From Moritella sp. PE36 (GTDB lineage Bacteria > Pseudomonadota > Gammaproteobacteria > Enterobacterales > Moritellaceae): 34,120 nucleotides of DNA. The position numbers were made by a program, and so were the translations under genes. Under the pieces are notes generated by a model. The model worked only from the letters and a program-made list of their open reading frames with translations. It did not search any database and had not been told where the DNA came from. The stretch lies in NCBI RefSeq assembly GCF_000170855.1, contig NZ_ABCQ01000053.1, forward strand, positions 1 through 34,120, read 5' to 3'. This document shows, one piece after another, positions 1 to 8,352 of this stretch; position 1 is the first letter of the stretch, and each line of letters opens with the position of its first letter.

Positions 1-316
1 TTGGCTCTTCAGGTGTTCGTCCATCAAAAGCACATAGTGCTCCGCCCATGCCCGCAGTGAACACCTCATCCATGTATTTTTTGAATGACCAAGGAATTGT
101 CATCCAGTTAATTGGTGATTGAAGAATAACGCGATCTGCCCACTCCAAGTTTGCCAGTTGTTCATCAACAACGATTTCGTCTTGCATAGTAACAACACGC
201 ACGTTATGACCTTTAGCTTCTAATTGAGATTGCGCTTTATCAACAAGTGAAGCGTTAAGCTTGCCTTCAGAGAATGGTGATGGCTCGTGTGCGTTTATAA
301 TAAGTACGTTGTTCAT
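1..316 (-). CDS. NAD(P)H-dependent quinone oxidoreductase, MdaB-like (partial, C-terminus outside window)
   Basis: This is the N-terminal 105 residues of a flavodoxin-fold FAD/FMN oxidoreductase, running off the left edge. The start reads [20 protein letters not shown], the usual beta-strand plus phosphate-loop opening of the family. Later comes [20 protein letters not shown], which resembles the PxxW-xxKKYIDEVF region of MdaB-type NAD(P)H:quinone reductases, and then FDGRTPEEP. Proteins of this family make two-electron reductions of quinones in the cytoplasm and protect against redox cycling. The ATG at 316-314 follows an AGGATC ribosome site at good distance. The gene is read leftward, away from the decayed hydrolase at 541-813. 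Family assignment is firm; the exact substrate is not visible. Confidence 0.8.
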   Translation of the reverse strand, partial: MNNVLIINAHEPSPFSEGKLNASLVDKAQSQLEAKGHNVRVVTMQDEIVVDEQLANLEWADRVILQSPINWMTIPWSFKKYMDEVFTAGMGGALCAFDGRTPEEP

Positions 317-385
317 AGCTTGATCCTACTTTCAATTAAGATTATACCGGACATCAAATCCATGCCCTTATCGATTGGTATATAA

Positions 386-430
386 TAGTAACCTGGAGAT
401 TTATTACAATCAGTATACTTTTAGTAACCT
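386..430. promoter_or_regulatory. direct repeats in the oxidoreductase promoter
   Basis: TAGTAACCT occurs at 386-394 and again at 422-430, 36 bp apart. Between them, on the minus strand, lies a plausible promoter for the oxidoreductase (TTGTAA, then ATTATA about 17 bp on). A regulator binding both repeats would bracket the -35 region. The sites are seen directly; the regulator is unknown and no regulator gene survives next to it. Confidence 0.35.
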
Positions 431-540
431 AGATTTCGAAAGTGCGAATTTTTATAATTAACATTTTAAAACAGACACTTAAGATAGTTATTTTTAATTG
501 AGTATTTTTTATTGTCTGGTTGCTATGAGTATACAGGGAG

Positions 541-813
541 TATTTGAAGGGCGTTCATTATCAACCGCTGAAGTTTGTGCGCCACTGTGATGGGGAAATA
601 TCAAAGGCTATTTTAAAATTATTACGATAAACACTTTCTGAGTTAAAACCTGATATTACAGTCGTTGCAACAGGACTAGCGCAAATGGACGTTGGTCAGC
701 CTCTGTTAATGCCAACCAGTGAAATATTGGAGTTTATTCAGCTATTTCCCCGTAAAGTGATCGCTAACCACATGGAATCACTGTCCAGTCGATCGCCAAA
801 AAACATAGAGTAA
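541..813 (+). pseudogene. remnant of an MBL-fold (UlaG-like) metal-dependent hydrolase
   Basis: Read in one frame, 631-813 gives a peptide containing VVATGLAQMDVGQPLLMPTS, then EILEFIQLFPRKVIANHMES and a stop. This matches the C-terminal region of metallo-beta-lactamase-fold hydrolases of the UlaG type, where a GxAQ...PLLM segment is followed by a KVIANHMEALNHCP-like segment holding a metal-binding histidine. The conserved NHCP that should follow is replaced by SSRSPKN. The same frame has stops at 526-528 and 628-630, and no N-terminal half with the HxHxDH motif is present. I read it as a decayed 3' fragment. The 541-627 part is only weakly protein-like and may not belong to it. Confidence 0.45.
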
Positions 814-981
814 CTTAAGCTTTGCTGACCTAAGAACTGGCGTCCATCGATAGACAAAGAGTTTTACTCAAACGCACGCATCCAGTGTTGATGGATCTGC
901 TTATGACGGAATAACCAAATTGTCTGCTCACAAGTATATGGACAGCCTACCGATTCAACAGCATAGTTCTGCTTCCCCACC

Positions 982-1013
982 TTTAATTGTTATGTTATAA
1001 CATAACAATTAAA
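982..1013. promoter_or_regulatory. Zur-type operator, 32-bp perfect palindrome
   Basis: Each half is 16 bp and fully self-complementary, with the core GTTATGTTATAACATAAC centred between 997 and 998. This is the TGTTATA-type palindrome known for the zinc uptake regulator Zur in gammaproteobacteria. It lies 115 bp before the chosen start of folE2, whose product replaces the zinc enzyme FolE under zinc starvation and is a classic Zur target. Palindrome: seen. Regulator: inferred from motif and target. Confidence 0.8.
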
Positions 1014-1127
1014 TCAGTCGTGATGCAATTCGTTATCGTGGTAACTCAAACGCATTTACCAATAAGTTATGCTAAGCACTGCAACATCATGACTCTGCTT
1101 CAATTATTAGACTTCACTTGGAAACTT

Positions 1128-2039
1128 ATGTTTAATCCTGAATTACTACCAGATATTACCTCTTACCACAGTGTAAATGAACCACTAGCGCTACAGTGGG
1201 TCGGGATGGAAGACATTGCTGTGCCATTCTCAATCGCCCTATCGGACGGGAAACTGCTGCCAGTTGCGGGCAAAGCAGACTTGTTGGTAAGCCTTGACCA
1301 GCCTGATGCAAAAGGGATCCATATGTCTCGGCTGTACTTACACCTCAACGAGCAACTTGCGAATAAAAAACTGGATAAAACTTGCTTGTCTCATTTACTC
1401 GAACTCATGGTTAGTTCCCAGAAAGGTATAAGTAAAAATGCCAAAATTAAACTAAAATTTGATGTTATTTTGGAGAAAAGTGCTTTATTAAGTAATGAAA
1501 TGGGCTATCAATCATACCCAGTAACCTTAAGTGCTCAACGGATACATAACGAGGTTAGTTACGTTTTAGAACTATCTATACCTTACTCTAGCACTTGCCC
1601 TTGCTCAGCATCATTGTCTCAGCAGTTATATGGTGCGGCTATCAACGAGCATTTTTCCGCTGCTACTATCGACAAACAAGATTTATTGCAGTGGGTTGAA
1701 TCTAAAGCCGGATCTGTCGCGACACCGCATAGTCAGCGTTCATATGCTTATCTCAAACTGATTCTCGATAACCAATATCTTCTTGACATTCAATCTTTGA
1801 TATTCAAGTTTGAAAAATTGATTGCAACACCAGTCCAAACAGCAGTAAAACGCGAAGATGAACAGGAATTTGCTCGATTAAACGCTGAAAATCTAATGTT
1901 TTGTGAAGATGCTGCACGACGGATTAAAGGGGAGCTAGAGCGCATGAAATTTGTCACTGACTATTGGTTCAAGGTTGAACATCAAGAAAGTCTACATGCA
2001 CACAATGCGGTTGTGATCGATCAAAAACAAAGGATGTAG
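1128..2039 (+). CDS. folE2: GTP cyclohydrolase FolE2 (type IB)
   Basis: Converts GTP to 7,8-dihydroneopterin triphosphate, the first step of folate (and queuosine) synthesis. It does so without a strict need for zinc, unlike FolE. Family marks in the 303-aa protein are KGIHMSRLY near residue 63, SSTCPCS at about 154-160 with the active-site cysteine, HSQRSY at 201, the glutamate of FCEDAARR at 260, and ESLHAHNA near 287-293. The last four regions supply the metal ligands in characterised FolE2. The open frame extends upstream to 987, but that start lies inside the Zur palindrome. The ATG at 1128 has a GGA before it and gives the usual family length. An ATG at 1089 is possible but has no ribosome site. 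The Zur box upstream indicates induction under zinc limitation. Confidence 0.92.
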   Translation: MFNPELLPDITSYHSVNEPLALQWVGMEDIAVPFSIALSDGKLLPVAGKADLLVSLDQPDAKGIHMSRLYLHLNEQLANKKLDKTCLSHLLELMVSSQKGISKNAKIKLKFDVILEKSALLSNEMGYQSYPVTLSAQRIHNEVSYVLELSIPYSSTCPCSASLSQQLYGAAINEHFSAATIDKQDLLQWVESKAGSVATPHSQRSYAYLKLILDNQYLLDIQSLIFKFEKLIATPVQTAVKREDEQEFARLNAENLMFCEDAARRIKGELERMKFVTDYWFKVEHQESLHAHNAVVIDQKQRM

Positions 2040-2179
2040 TGATCCCGTTCTTGCTCTATTACAGGCTTGGATAACGTGTATTACCGCTGAAGACGTTTCA
2101 AAGGGGTACCCTAGAGCAGGATAAAGTCGATTAACGCCGAAATACCGACAGTGATGACTCTTTAGAGTCAGTCACCGCA

Positions 2180-2220
2180 CCATTGACCCTAAACCATGGA
2201 TTAGATCTTAGGGTCAATGG
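2180..2220. terminator. hairpin between convergent folE2 and chemotaxis receptor
   Basis: CCATTGACCCTAA at 2180-2192 pairs perfectly with TTAGGGTCAATGG at 2208-2220 around a 15-nt loop. It lies between two genes that face each other, so it may end both transcripts. There is no strong T-tract on either side, so efficiency is uncertain. Confidence 0.55.
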
Positions 2221-2225
2221 AATAA

Positions 2226-2254
2226 ATCAGTTACTTCAATTTAAAGTAACTGAT
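2226..2254 (-). repeat. hairpin across the receptor stop codon
   Basis: ATCAGTTACTT at 2226-2236 pairs exactly with AAGTAACTGAT at 2244-2254 (11-bp stem, 7-nt loop) and includes the stop codon of the chemotaxis receptor. It could be part of the terminator or a 3' mRNA stabiliser. The outer-membrane protein gene ending at 23256 has the same arrangement. Confidence 0.4.
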
Positions 2255-3910
2255 CGAACTGAGTAATTCTTTACTAAGATCTGATAGTGAAGACGCTGAA
2301 GCCATTGATACTTGCGCGCGAGTCGTATTCTCCTCGGTTACTTGATTCACATCGTTAACATTCGTTTGGATCTCATCAAGTGTATTTGTCTGCTGGAATG
2401 ACGCTGCTGATGTATCTTTGGCAATCTCTTTAATTTGATTAACGGATAAATTAATTTCATCTATCACATTTCCCGCATTCGATACATGCTTAACACTTTC
2501 CAGTGATTTGGAATGACTGTTATTGATGGTAGAGACAGCCACCAGCGTACTCTTCTTCAGTGTTTCAAGTGTTAACTGAATTTCTGCAGTGGAGTCTTGC
2601 GTCCGTTTCGCTAAATTTCTGACTTCATCAGCAACGACTGCAAACCCCCGCCCCTGTTCACCTGCACGTGCCGCCTCAATCGCCGCATTTAACGCCAGAA
2701 GATTGGTTTGCTCAGCAATGCTTTTGATAACCTCGAGAATACTCGTGATGTTGTCAGCTTCAATATCCAGTTGTTGGATGGCGGATACTGAGTTTTCAAT
2801 TTCTACAGCGAGACTTTCAATAGACGCAATTGTCTCATTAACAATGATCTTGCCTTTTATGGCCGATTGAATCGCATCATCTGATTTAGTCAGTGCGCCG
2901 TCTGCATGTTCAGACACTTGCGTTGACACCGAATAAAGCGCTTCGACAGAACCAGAAAGTTTGGTCATTTGTGAGTGCTGAAATTCTGCGTCATCAATTC
3001 TTTGCTTGTTGTCACTAAGTAATCCGTCTGTTGACTCGTTTAAATTATTTGCCAGTGAAGTGACGGATTTAAAAATATTATTCAAGTTGTCAGTCATACT
3101 GAACACTGATCTTTTGATTTCGCTAATCTCGTCCATATCTTCGCCAACTTCAATCGTTCGACTCAGATCACCTTTGGCTAGGGAATGCGTGACAGAAACA
3201 ATAGACTGTAAATCTTTCTTTAGTCTGCGAAGCATTAATATAGACATAATAATGACGATAAAAAATATGCTGGCAGCTAGCATCATAGATTGAATAACAA
3301 TCTGATTTTGAGCGGCTATGATTTGTTCTGATCGTATGCTGGCCAATTCGTCATGCATTTTATTGATGGCTTCGATCGTATCAACAACCGGTGGGAAAGC
3401 ACGGTGAGCAGCCTTCTCTGCTTTTTTTCGAACGACAAACGTTGCTTTGGTTAGCCAAACATTGGTTAATGTTGATAGTGATGAGTTAAGATGTTTTGAT
3501 CGTTCTACAAGTTGGTCACGAGCATAAAATATGCCTTCATCTTGGCTGAGTTCTAGTACCGAGTTCCATTCACTTTCAAGCGTATTGCTCGCAGTCATTA
3601 AACTGGCTACGTAATCGTTAATCAGCGTTTGAACATGACCAGTGGCTTCTTCTAGTTCTGCTTGTTCCACCGCTCTTGCCGAAAACTTCATGCCTACATC
3701 TTCTGATAACTCATAGGCTTTGAGAATATCTTTCCACTTATTATTGATGTTTGAGTAAAATTGCCTAATTTCAGAATCTAACTCAATGTTTTCGACAACT
3801 GCTCGACTATTGACGATTAGATTTACAGAAATAAACAGCAATGAACACAGTAAAACGATGACAAGACCTGATATTTTAAATGATAGCGTTAAGTTTTTGA
3901 GTATATTCAA
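2231..3910 (-). CDS. methyl-accepting chemotaxis protein
   Basis: A 559-aa transmembrane chemoreceptor that senses a periplasmic ligand and controls the CheA kinase through CheW. Layout: TM1 at about 14-34, an all-helical periplasmic domain of roughly 170 residues, TM2 at about 205-228, HAMP at about 228-280, then a long coiled-coil cytoplasmic domain. The hairpin tip is unmistakable: [20 protein letters not shown] at about 400 followed by [18 protein letters not shown]. There is no C-terminal CheR/CheB-tethering pentapeptide; it ends in FKLK. The start codon is TTG (3910-3908), supported by AGGGA seven bases upstream. An inverted repeat at 3960-3992 sits in its promoter region. The ligand cannot be told from the sequence. 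Confidence 0.95.
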   Translation of the reverse strand: MNILKNLTLSFKISGLVIVLLCSLLFISVNLIVNSRAVVENIELDSEIRQFYSNINNKWKDILKAYELSEDVGMKFSARAVEQAELEEATGHVQTLINDYVASLMTASNTLESEWNSVLELSQDEGIFYARDQLVERSKHLNSSLSTLTNVWLTKATFVVRKKAEKAAHRAFPPVVDTIEAINKMHDELASIRSEQIIAAQNQIVIQSMMLAASIFFIVIIMSILMLRRLKKDLQSIVSVTHSLAKGDLSRTIEVGEDMDEISEIKRSVFSMTDNLNNIFKSVTSLANNLNESTDGLLSDNKQRIDDAEFQHSQMTKLSGSVEALYSVSTQVSEHADGALTKSDDAIQSAIKGKIIVNETIASIESLAVEIENSVSAIQQLDIEADNITSILEVIKSIAEQTNLLALNAAIEAARAGEQGRGFAVVADEVRNLAKRTQDSTAEIQLTLETLKKSTLVAVSTINNSHSKSLESVKHVSNAGNVIDEINLSVNQIKEIAKDTSAASFQQTNTLDEIQTNVNDVNQVTEENTTRAQVSMASASSLSDLSKELLSSISYFKLK

Positions 3911-3959
3911 GCTGAATCCCTGCTTTAATAAATTCTGTCTAAAAAGCGATAGTTAGAGT

Positions 3960-3992
3960 AAGTGTTAACAAGCTCTCAAATTGTTAACACTT
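3960..3992. promoter_or_regulatory. inverted repeat ahead of the chemotaxis receptor
   Basis: AAGTGTTAACAA (3960-3971) and TTGTTAACACTT (3981-3992) form a perfect 12-bp inverted repeat with a 9-bp spacer, 50-82 bp before the receptor start. Each arm itself holds the palindrome TGTTAACA, and a third TGTTAACA lies at 4112-4119. This looks like a paired operator. I do not know a regulator with this site. Confidence 0.45.
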
Positions 3993-4161
3993 TCGTAACC
4001 CTACATCACGTTTACTCAGAATAAAAGCTGTTTCACTAAGAAATGATTTGTAGAATAGGATTTATCCCTTGATATACTCATATTTACATACAGTTTTACC
4101 ATTACCCATCATGTTAACAACATGTTGCACTGAATTAAAATATTGAACTTGATCATATAAA

Positions 4162-6228
4162 CTATAGCGATTTCGGTTTGCCTGCAAATGCCACGACGAT
4201 GGTATCAGCTCCCAAAGTACGGGAAAACGCATAACCATTTTGTTGCTTAATTTCCTTATGGTGCCCTGCGCCAATCGCTGGATGATCCTGTCTAAATTGG
4301 CCAAGCGTTTGCCAGTGTTTGAGCAATTCCTGTCGATTAGCATCCAACGACCAATTCATATCAGAACGCGTACCCTGATGGAAATCATCGGCATAGGGCC
4401 CAATTTTTCTGGCGACTTCATCACCATAGTAAACTTGTATAGCTCCCGGACTCAGCAATAGTGCATTGGCTGCATTACGTTGCATTTCAAATGATTTAAA
4501 TCGGCCAAAGAAAAGTTCTGTATCATGCGATGACATATAACTTACCGGATTAAAATCAGGTTCTTCTTGGAGCGTATCAGCGTAATTTTGGTATGTATCG
4601 GCCATCTGACTAAAACAGCTAGCCCCGTGATCCATCTTTTTCTGCATATCAAAATTGATTAGGGCATCAAAACCTTCATCATAATAAGGGCTACGGTAAG
4701 CGCTATGTCCCCAAACTTCACCCATCATCCAAAATGGTTGACCGGTTTTATCATTCTCTTCACGCCAGTCATCTAAGCTTTTTGTCGCAGCTTGTTTTAA
4801 ACGCATCCACACATCGCCAGACACATGTTTTACTGTATCAATACGGTAACCATCAATGCCGAATCGTCTTACCCAGTCTGTTTGCCATTTAATGAGATAA
4901 TCAGCGACGGTATAATTGTCACGACTAATGACTCGCGTTCCGGGATTGTTTAATAGCCAATCAGGCGGTGTTACAGGTGTTGTCGATTCAGTGATAAAAT
5001 CGGGCAAGCCAGCCAGAGACAGGGTGCGGTCGTTGGTGCCAGGTTTTGGATAATTTGGTAAGCCAGTGCGGACCCAATCCCCCCCCCACCACCGACTCCA
5101 TGCAACATTGCTATAATCGATACTGTCATTGAAACTATGCCAGTTTTGACCCGTGCTAGGTTGCCAATCCCCCCATTGTGCTGGCCAGTTTTGGGATGGA
5201 TTGACGACAGGAATTTGATCAAACTGTAGGTCGGCTAAGGTTGCATATCCAGAGTGGTTGATGACGACATCGAGTAACACTTTAATGCCCCGTTTATGGG
5301 CTTCTTCAACCAGACGTTTGAGATCATCTTCATTGCCAAAATTCTCATCTATTTTAGTGAAATCACGCGCCCAATAGCCGTGATAACTATAAAATGGAAA
5401 CGAACCCGCGCTACCACCACCTACAAACCCATGTACCTGTTCTACAATAGGTGAAAGCCAAATCGCATTGGTTCCGAGACTTTTAATATAATCGAGTTTC
5501 TCAATAACCCCTTTTAAATCGCCACCATGAAAGGTGCCAACCTCATCTTTACCGTCTTTATGACGACCATAACTATTATCATTGGTTGTATCAGCATTAT
5601 TAAACCGGTCAATCATGACAAAATAGATATTTGCGTTGCGCCAGTTGAATTGAATCTCTTTGATTGGGTTACTTAGTGGTTCCAGCAATATCAGTCCACC
5701 ACTATTTACTGCTGGCGTTAGGGTTACTTGTTGTTGAATAACAGTGACAACTTGTCCGCTTAATTTGTCTTTTAATTGTGTGCCGTCTTTATAGGTATCG
5801 GCAAGATTAACAGTCACCTCTCCACCAGCATAGGTGTCACACTGAATTTGCGGCAGAGGTCGTTTGAATGCTTTGTTAGTGGATTTTTTGGGCTGACGTT
5901 TTATTAACAGTGTTTTCTGGTCTGCATCAAATATAAATGCATAATCGCCATTAAATCTAATTTTAATAGCCAGTTCAGTCGGAGAGCTACAATTCAAAGC
6001 CAAAGGTTGGTTAAACCTTACTTTTTGCTCTTTTATCGTAATGCAGCGTCCTTCAATACCAGTCACTTTTAAGGTATAGCTTGCTTTGGTCAGTGGTACC
6101 ACCAGCAGCGGTTCACTAGTAAGAGGGAAATCTCGACTATTCGTACTCGTTGAGATAGTTAGATTGGGTGAAGCAAACAAGCTTGGGCTGGCAAGCAAGA
6201 GTATAAGGCTAATTTTATTGAATTTCAT
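4162..6228 (-). CDS. malS: periplasmic alpha-amylase MalS (GH13)
   Basis: Hydrolyses alpha-1,4 linkages of maltodextrins in the periplasm. The 688-aa protein begins with a signal peptide (MKFNKISLILLLASPSLFA) and has a beta-rich N-terminal region to about 195. The GH13 barrel follows. Its conserved regions are DVVINH (320-325), DGYRIDTVKH (nucleophile D464), GEVWG (acid/base E504) and SSHD (569). Length and the ending HPAIGAG...VVAFAG match E. coli MalS, so the stop is natural. The ATG at 6228 follows AGGTCGG. A GGATGA (minus strand, 6293-6288) resembles a MalT core half-site but is weak evidence alone. A run of nine G encodes part of WWGGDWV at 380-386, a possible slippage point. No other maltose genes lie nearby. 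Confidence 0.92.
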   Translation of the reverse strand: MKFNKISLILLLASPSLFASPNLTISTSTNSRDFPLTSEPLLVVPLTKASYTLKVTGIEGRCITIKEQKVRFNQPLALNCSSPTELAIKIRFNGDYAFIFDADQKTLLIKRQPKKSTNKAFKRPLPQIQCDTYAGGEVTVNLADTYKDGTQLKDKLSGQVVTVIQQQVTLTPAVNSGGLILLEPLSNPIKEIQFNWRNANIYFVMIDRFNNADTTNDNSYGRHKDGKDEVGTFHGGDLKGVIEKLDYIKSLGTNAIWLSPIVEQVHGFVGGGSAGSFPFYSYHGYWARDFTKIDENFGNEDDLKRLVEEAHKRGIKVLLDVVINHSGYATLADLQFDQIPVVNPSQNWPAQWGDWQPSTGQNWHSFNDSIDYSNVAWSRWWGGDWVRTGLPNYPKPGTNDRTLSLAGLPDFITESTTPVTPPDWLLNNPGTRVISRDNYTVADYLIKWQTDWVRRFGIDGYRIDTVKHVSGDVWMRLKQAATKSLDDWREENDKTGQPFWMMGEVWGHSAYRSPYYDEGFDALINFDMQKKMDHGASCFSQMADTYQNYADTLQEEPDFNPVSYMSSHDTELFFGRFKSFEMQRNAANALLLSPGAIQVYYGDEVARKIGPYADDFHQGTRSDMNWSLDANRQELLKHWQTLGQFRQDHPAIGAGHHKEIKQQNGYAFSRTLGADTIVVAFAGKPKSL

Positions 6229-6449
6229 CTTCCGACCTGAGTGATTCCATTAATTTATATAATAAAACGGAATCATTGTTCGGACATCATCCTAACAAAC
6301 TACGCCCTAAATAGTTAACCAGATCAAACTTTTAGTGCCACAGGGTGTAGGGAAGATAACGATATAAACTAAGAAGAAGGCGAAAAGGGCTAGCACAATG
6401 CTAACCCTATTTTTCTATATTAGTATCAACAACAAGCTAACTGTCAGTC

Positions 6450-7502
6450 TTATACCAGACTCGTCAACATCTCACCTGAATATTCAACTAATTCCTTACC
6501 TTCTCGAACACGCTCGACATAATCAGGATTAGCAATAAATGGTCGACCAATAGCAAGCAGGTCAAACTTATCATCCGCAATAGCTTGGCTACCGGCTTCA
6601 GCAGTAAAGCTACCGACTCCAACTAATGTCTTGTTATAAATGCTGCGAACATAACTTGACGCTCGACCACCTAAATAGTCAAATTCCATCGCATCATCGA
6701 AAACACCAATATGTAAAAAGGCTAAATCACGTTTTTCTAGTTCCGGTACAAGATAATCGAATACAGCACGGTCACGACTGTCACCCGAGATATTATGGTA
6801 TGCACCCGGTGATACACGTAGTGCCGTTCTGTCATTTCCGATACGAGTAACAATTGCATCCACTACTTCAAGAGCGAAACGTGACATGTTCTCTGGTGTC
6901 TCGCCATACTCATCACTACGACGGTTACTCTCATGGTGTAAGAACTGGTCAATTAAATAGCCATTAGCACCGTGTATTTCAACACCATCAAAACCAGCAT
7001 CGATAGCATTCGCCGCAGCTTGAGCATAATCACTGACTAACTGAGTAATCTCATCAACTGTTACCGCCTTTGGTATTTGATAAGTAAGCTCGCGCATTCT
7101 AGGTACAGTACCTTCAACACCGACTGCAGAAGGTGCCATTACATCTTGGCTACCTGTTGCTTGATAAAAGTGTGGATGTGCGACACGACCTGTATGCCAT
7201 AATTGCGCAAATATTTTACCGCCATTATGGTGAACTGCATCAGTTACCGTTTTCCAACCAGCGATTTGTGCTGGCGTAAAGATGCCAGGGGTATTTGGAT
7301 AACCTTGACCGTCAGGACGAATGATCACCGCTTCTGAAATGATTAAACCGGCCTCGCCTCGACGACCATAGTAATCCGCCATGTCTTGAGTCGGAACAAG
7401 GTTATCATCGGCCATACAACGAGTCAGCGGCGCCATAAGAATGCGATTTTTTAAAGATAACGTTTTATTGAGTACATAAGTTTGAAATAAGTTAGCAGTC
7501 AT
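6450..7502 (-). CDS. nemA: N-ethylmaleimide reductase / alkene reductase, Old Yellow Enzyme family
   Basis: An FMN enzyme (350 aa) that uses NADPH to reduce activated C=C bonds and electrophiles such as N-ethylmaleimide, quinones and nitro compounds. The barrel opens with LKNRILMAPLTRCMAD. The substrate-binding pair is H177/N180 in IHGANGYLIDQFL, with catalytic Y182, followed by the family segment SNRRSDEYGETPENMSRF. The C-terminal FMN phosphate-binding part is VGVGSFTAE...LLAIGRPFIANPD. The ATG at 7502 has AGAGGCGCT upstream. It is divergent from a TetR regulator, and the 182-bp gap holds three operator-like sites, the classic arrangement for an electrophile-inducible reductase. Confidence 0.93.
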   Translation of the reverse strand: MTANLFQTYVLNKTLSLKNRILMAPLTRCMADDNLVPTQDMADYYGRRGEAGLIISEAVIIRPDGQGYPNTPGIFTPAQIAGWKTVTDAVHHNGGKIFAQLWHTGRVAHPHFYQATGSQDVMAPSAVGVEGTVPRMRELTYQIPKAVTVDEITQLVSDYAQAAANAIDAGFDGVEIHGANGYLIDQFLHHESNRRSDEYGETPENMSRFALEVVDAIVTRIGNDRTALRVSPGAYHNISGDSRDRAVFDYLVPELEKRDLAFLHIGVFDDAMEFDYLGGRASSYVRSIYNKTLVGVGSFTAEAGSQAIADDKFDLLAIGRPFIANPDYVERVREGKELVEYSGEMLTSLV

Positions 7503-7544
7503 AGCGCCTCTGTATATTTTTTATAATTAATCGATGATTGTTTC

Positions 7545-7612
7545 TTGAATATACGTTCAAGATATTCTTTTTTGAATGATCATTCAACAACTATTTTTGA
7601 ATAAGCGTTCAA
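7545..7612. promoter_or_regulatory. three TTGAA-N6-TTCAA operators between nemA and the TetR gene
   Basis: The sites are TTGAATATACGTTCAA (7545-7560), TTGAATGATCATTCAA (7572-7587, perfect palindrome) and TTGAATAAGCGTTCAA (7597-7612). For the TetR gene, TATAAT at 7620-7625 lies 17 bp after TTGAAT at 7597-7602, so the third site contains the -35 element. This predicts autorepression and coordinate control of nemA. The sites are seen; the bound protein is inferred from context. Confidence 0.75.
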
Positions 7613-7684
7613 AATTGATTATAATGGATTCATTGCATAATATGACTCTGATATAAAGAGTCCTAAAAAGAGTGACGAACAGCC

Positions 7685-8266
7685 ATGCGAATTGCAGAAT
7701 TTGACAGAGAGAAAGTACTGAGATCTGCGATGACCTCCTTCATGGATAAAGGTTACGGTAAGACGAGTATGCAAGATCTGAAAAAGGCCACAGGTTTGCA
7801 CCCAGGTTCTATCTATTGTGCGTTCGAGAATAAGCGAGGTCTTCTGTTAGCTGCATTAGAGCAATACCGTCTAGATAGAAATGCGGAGTTCGCGGGGATT
7901 TTCACCGGACAACGCCCTGTTCTTACTGAGCTTAAAGCCTATCTGGATCATATTGTTTTAGAATGCCAGAGCTGCGATGCCTCTCGGGCTTGTTTACTGA
8001 CTAAGGCGCTGAATGAAGTCGCTGAGCAAGATGCAGAAGTCCATGACATTATTACGCTACATCTCGCTAACTGGCAGGTGGCGATTACCCAAGTATTGCA
8101 ACAGGCTATTGATCAAAAGGAAATTACCAGCGACCGTAATGCGGATCTACGCGCTCACTATCTGATGATGGGTATATATGGATTAAGAACCTTCGCCCAT
8201 ACTCACCCAGAAGGTAATACCATTAAGCATCTCGCTGATCAACTATATCAGGATGTGTGTCGATAG
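7685..8266 (+). CDS. TetR/AcrR-family transcriptional regulator
   Basis: A 193-aa one-domain repressor with an N-terminal helix-turn-helix at about residues 25-50. Its segment KTSMQDLKKATGLHPGSIYC has the usual TetR pattern, followed by AFENKRGLLLAAL. The all-helical C-terminal ligand domain contains two cysteine-bearing stretches, LECQSCDASRACLL; these could sense electrophiles, as cysteines do in E. coli NemR, but this is inference. It is divergent from nemA, and its own -35 element lies within the third operator of the shared spacer. A hairpin at 8293-8310 with following T's may end its transcript. The N-terminus differs from E. coli NemR, so I do not give that name. Confidence 0.88.
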   Translation: MRIAEFDREKVLRSAMTSFMDKGYGKTSMQDLKKATGLHPGSIYCAFENKRGLLLAALEQYRLDRNAEFAGIFTGQRPVLTELKAYLDHIVLECQSCDASRACLLTKALNEVAEQDAEVHDIITLHLANWQVAITQVLQQAIDQKEITSDRNADLRAHYLMMGIYGLRTFAHTHPEGNTIKHLADQLYQDVCR

Positions 8267-8292
8267 TTTAAAGCCAATAGTTTAATCTTAAA

Positions 8293-8315
8293 TGCTCAGC
8301 CTCGTGAGCACTTTT
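8293..8315 (+). terminator. candidate terminator of the TetR gene
   Basis: TGCTCA and TGAGCA pair across a 6-nt loop and are followed by CTTTT. The stem is short. It lies 26 bases after the TetR stop, between convergent genes. Confidence 0.45.
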
Positions 8316-8352
8316 ACTATTCTTGAAGTGCGTGGATCTATTTAACAGTCTA

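Noticed and set aside
864-980. 38-codon minus-strand frame starting GTG at the edge of the Zur palindrome (contains VGCPYTCEQTIWLFRHKQIH)
   Set aside because: Interesting position and composition, but too short, with no clear ribosome site and no recognised family; kept only as a remark in the Zur finding.
2589-3293. Plus-strand frames within the chemotaxis receptor
   Set aside because: Antisense shadows of a clear receptor gene, without ribosome sites or domains.
4062-4343. 93-codon minus-strand frame overlapping the malS end, as a frameshifted continuation of malS
   Set aside because: MalS of E. coli ends at the same point (VVAxAG plus a few residues), so the malS stop is natural and the overlapping frame shows no amylase-like sequence.
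6288-6293. MalT operator before malS
   Set aside because: Only a single GGATGA core was found; MalT sites usually come in sets, so it is mentioned but not called.
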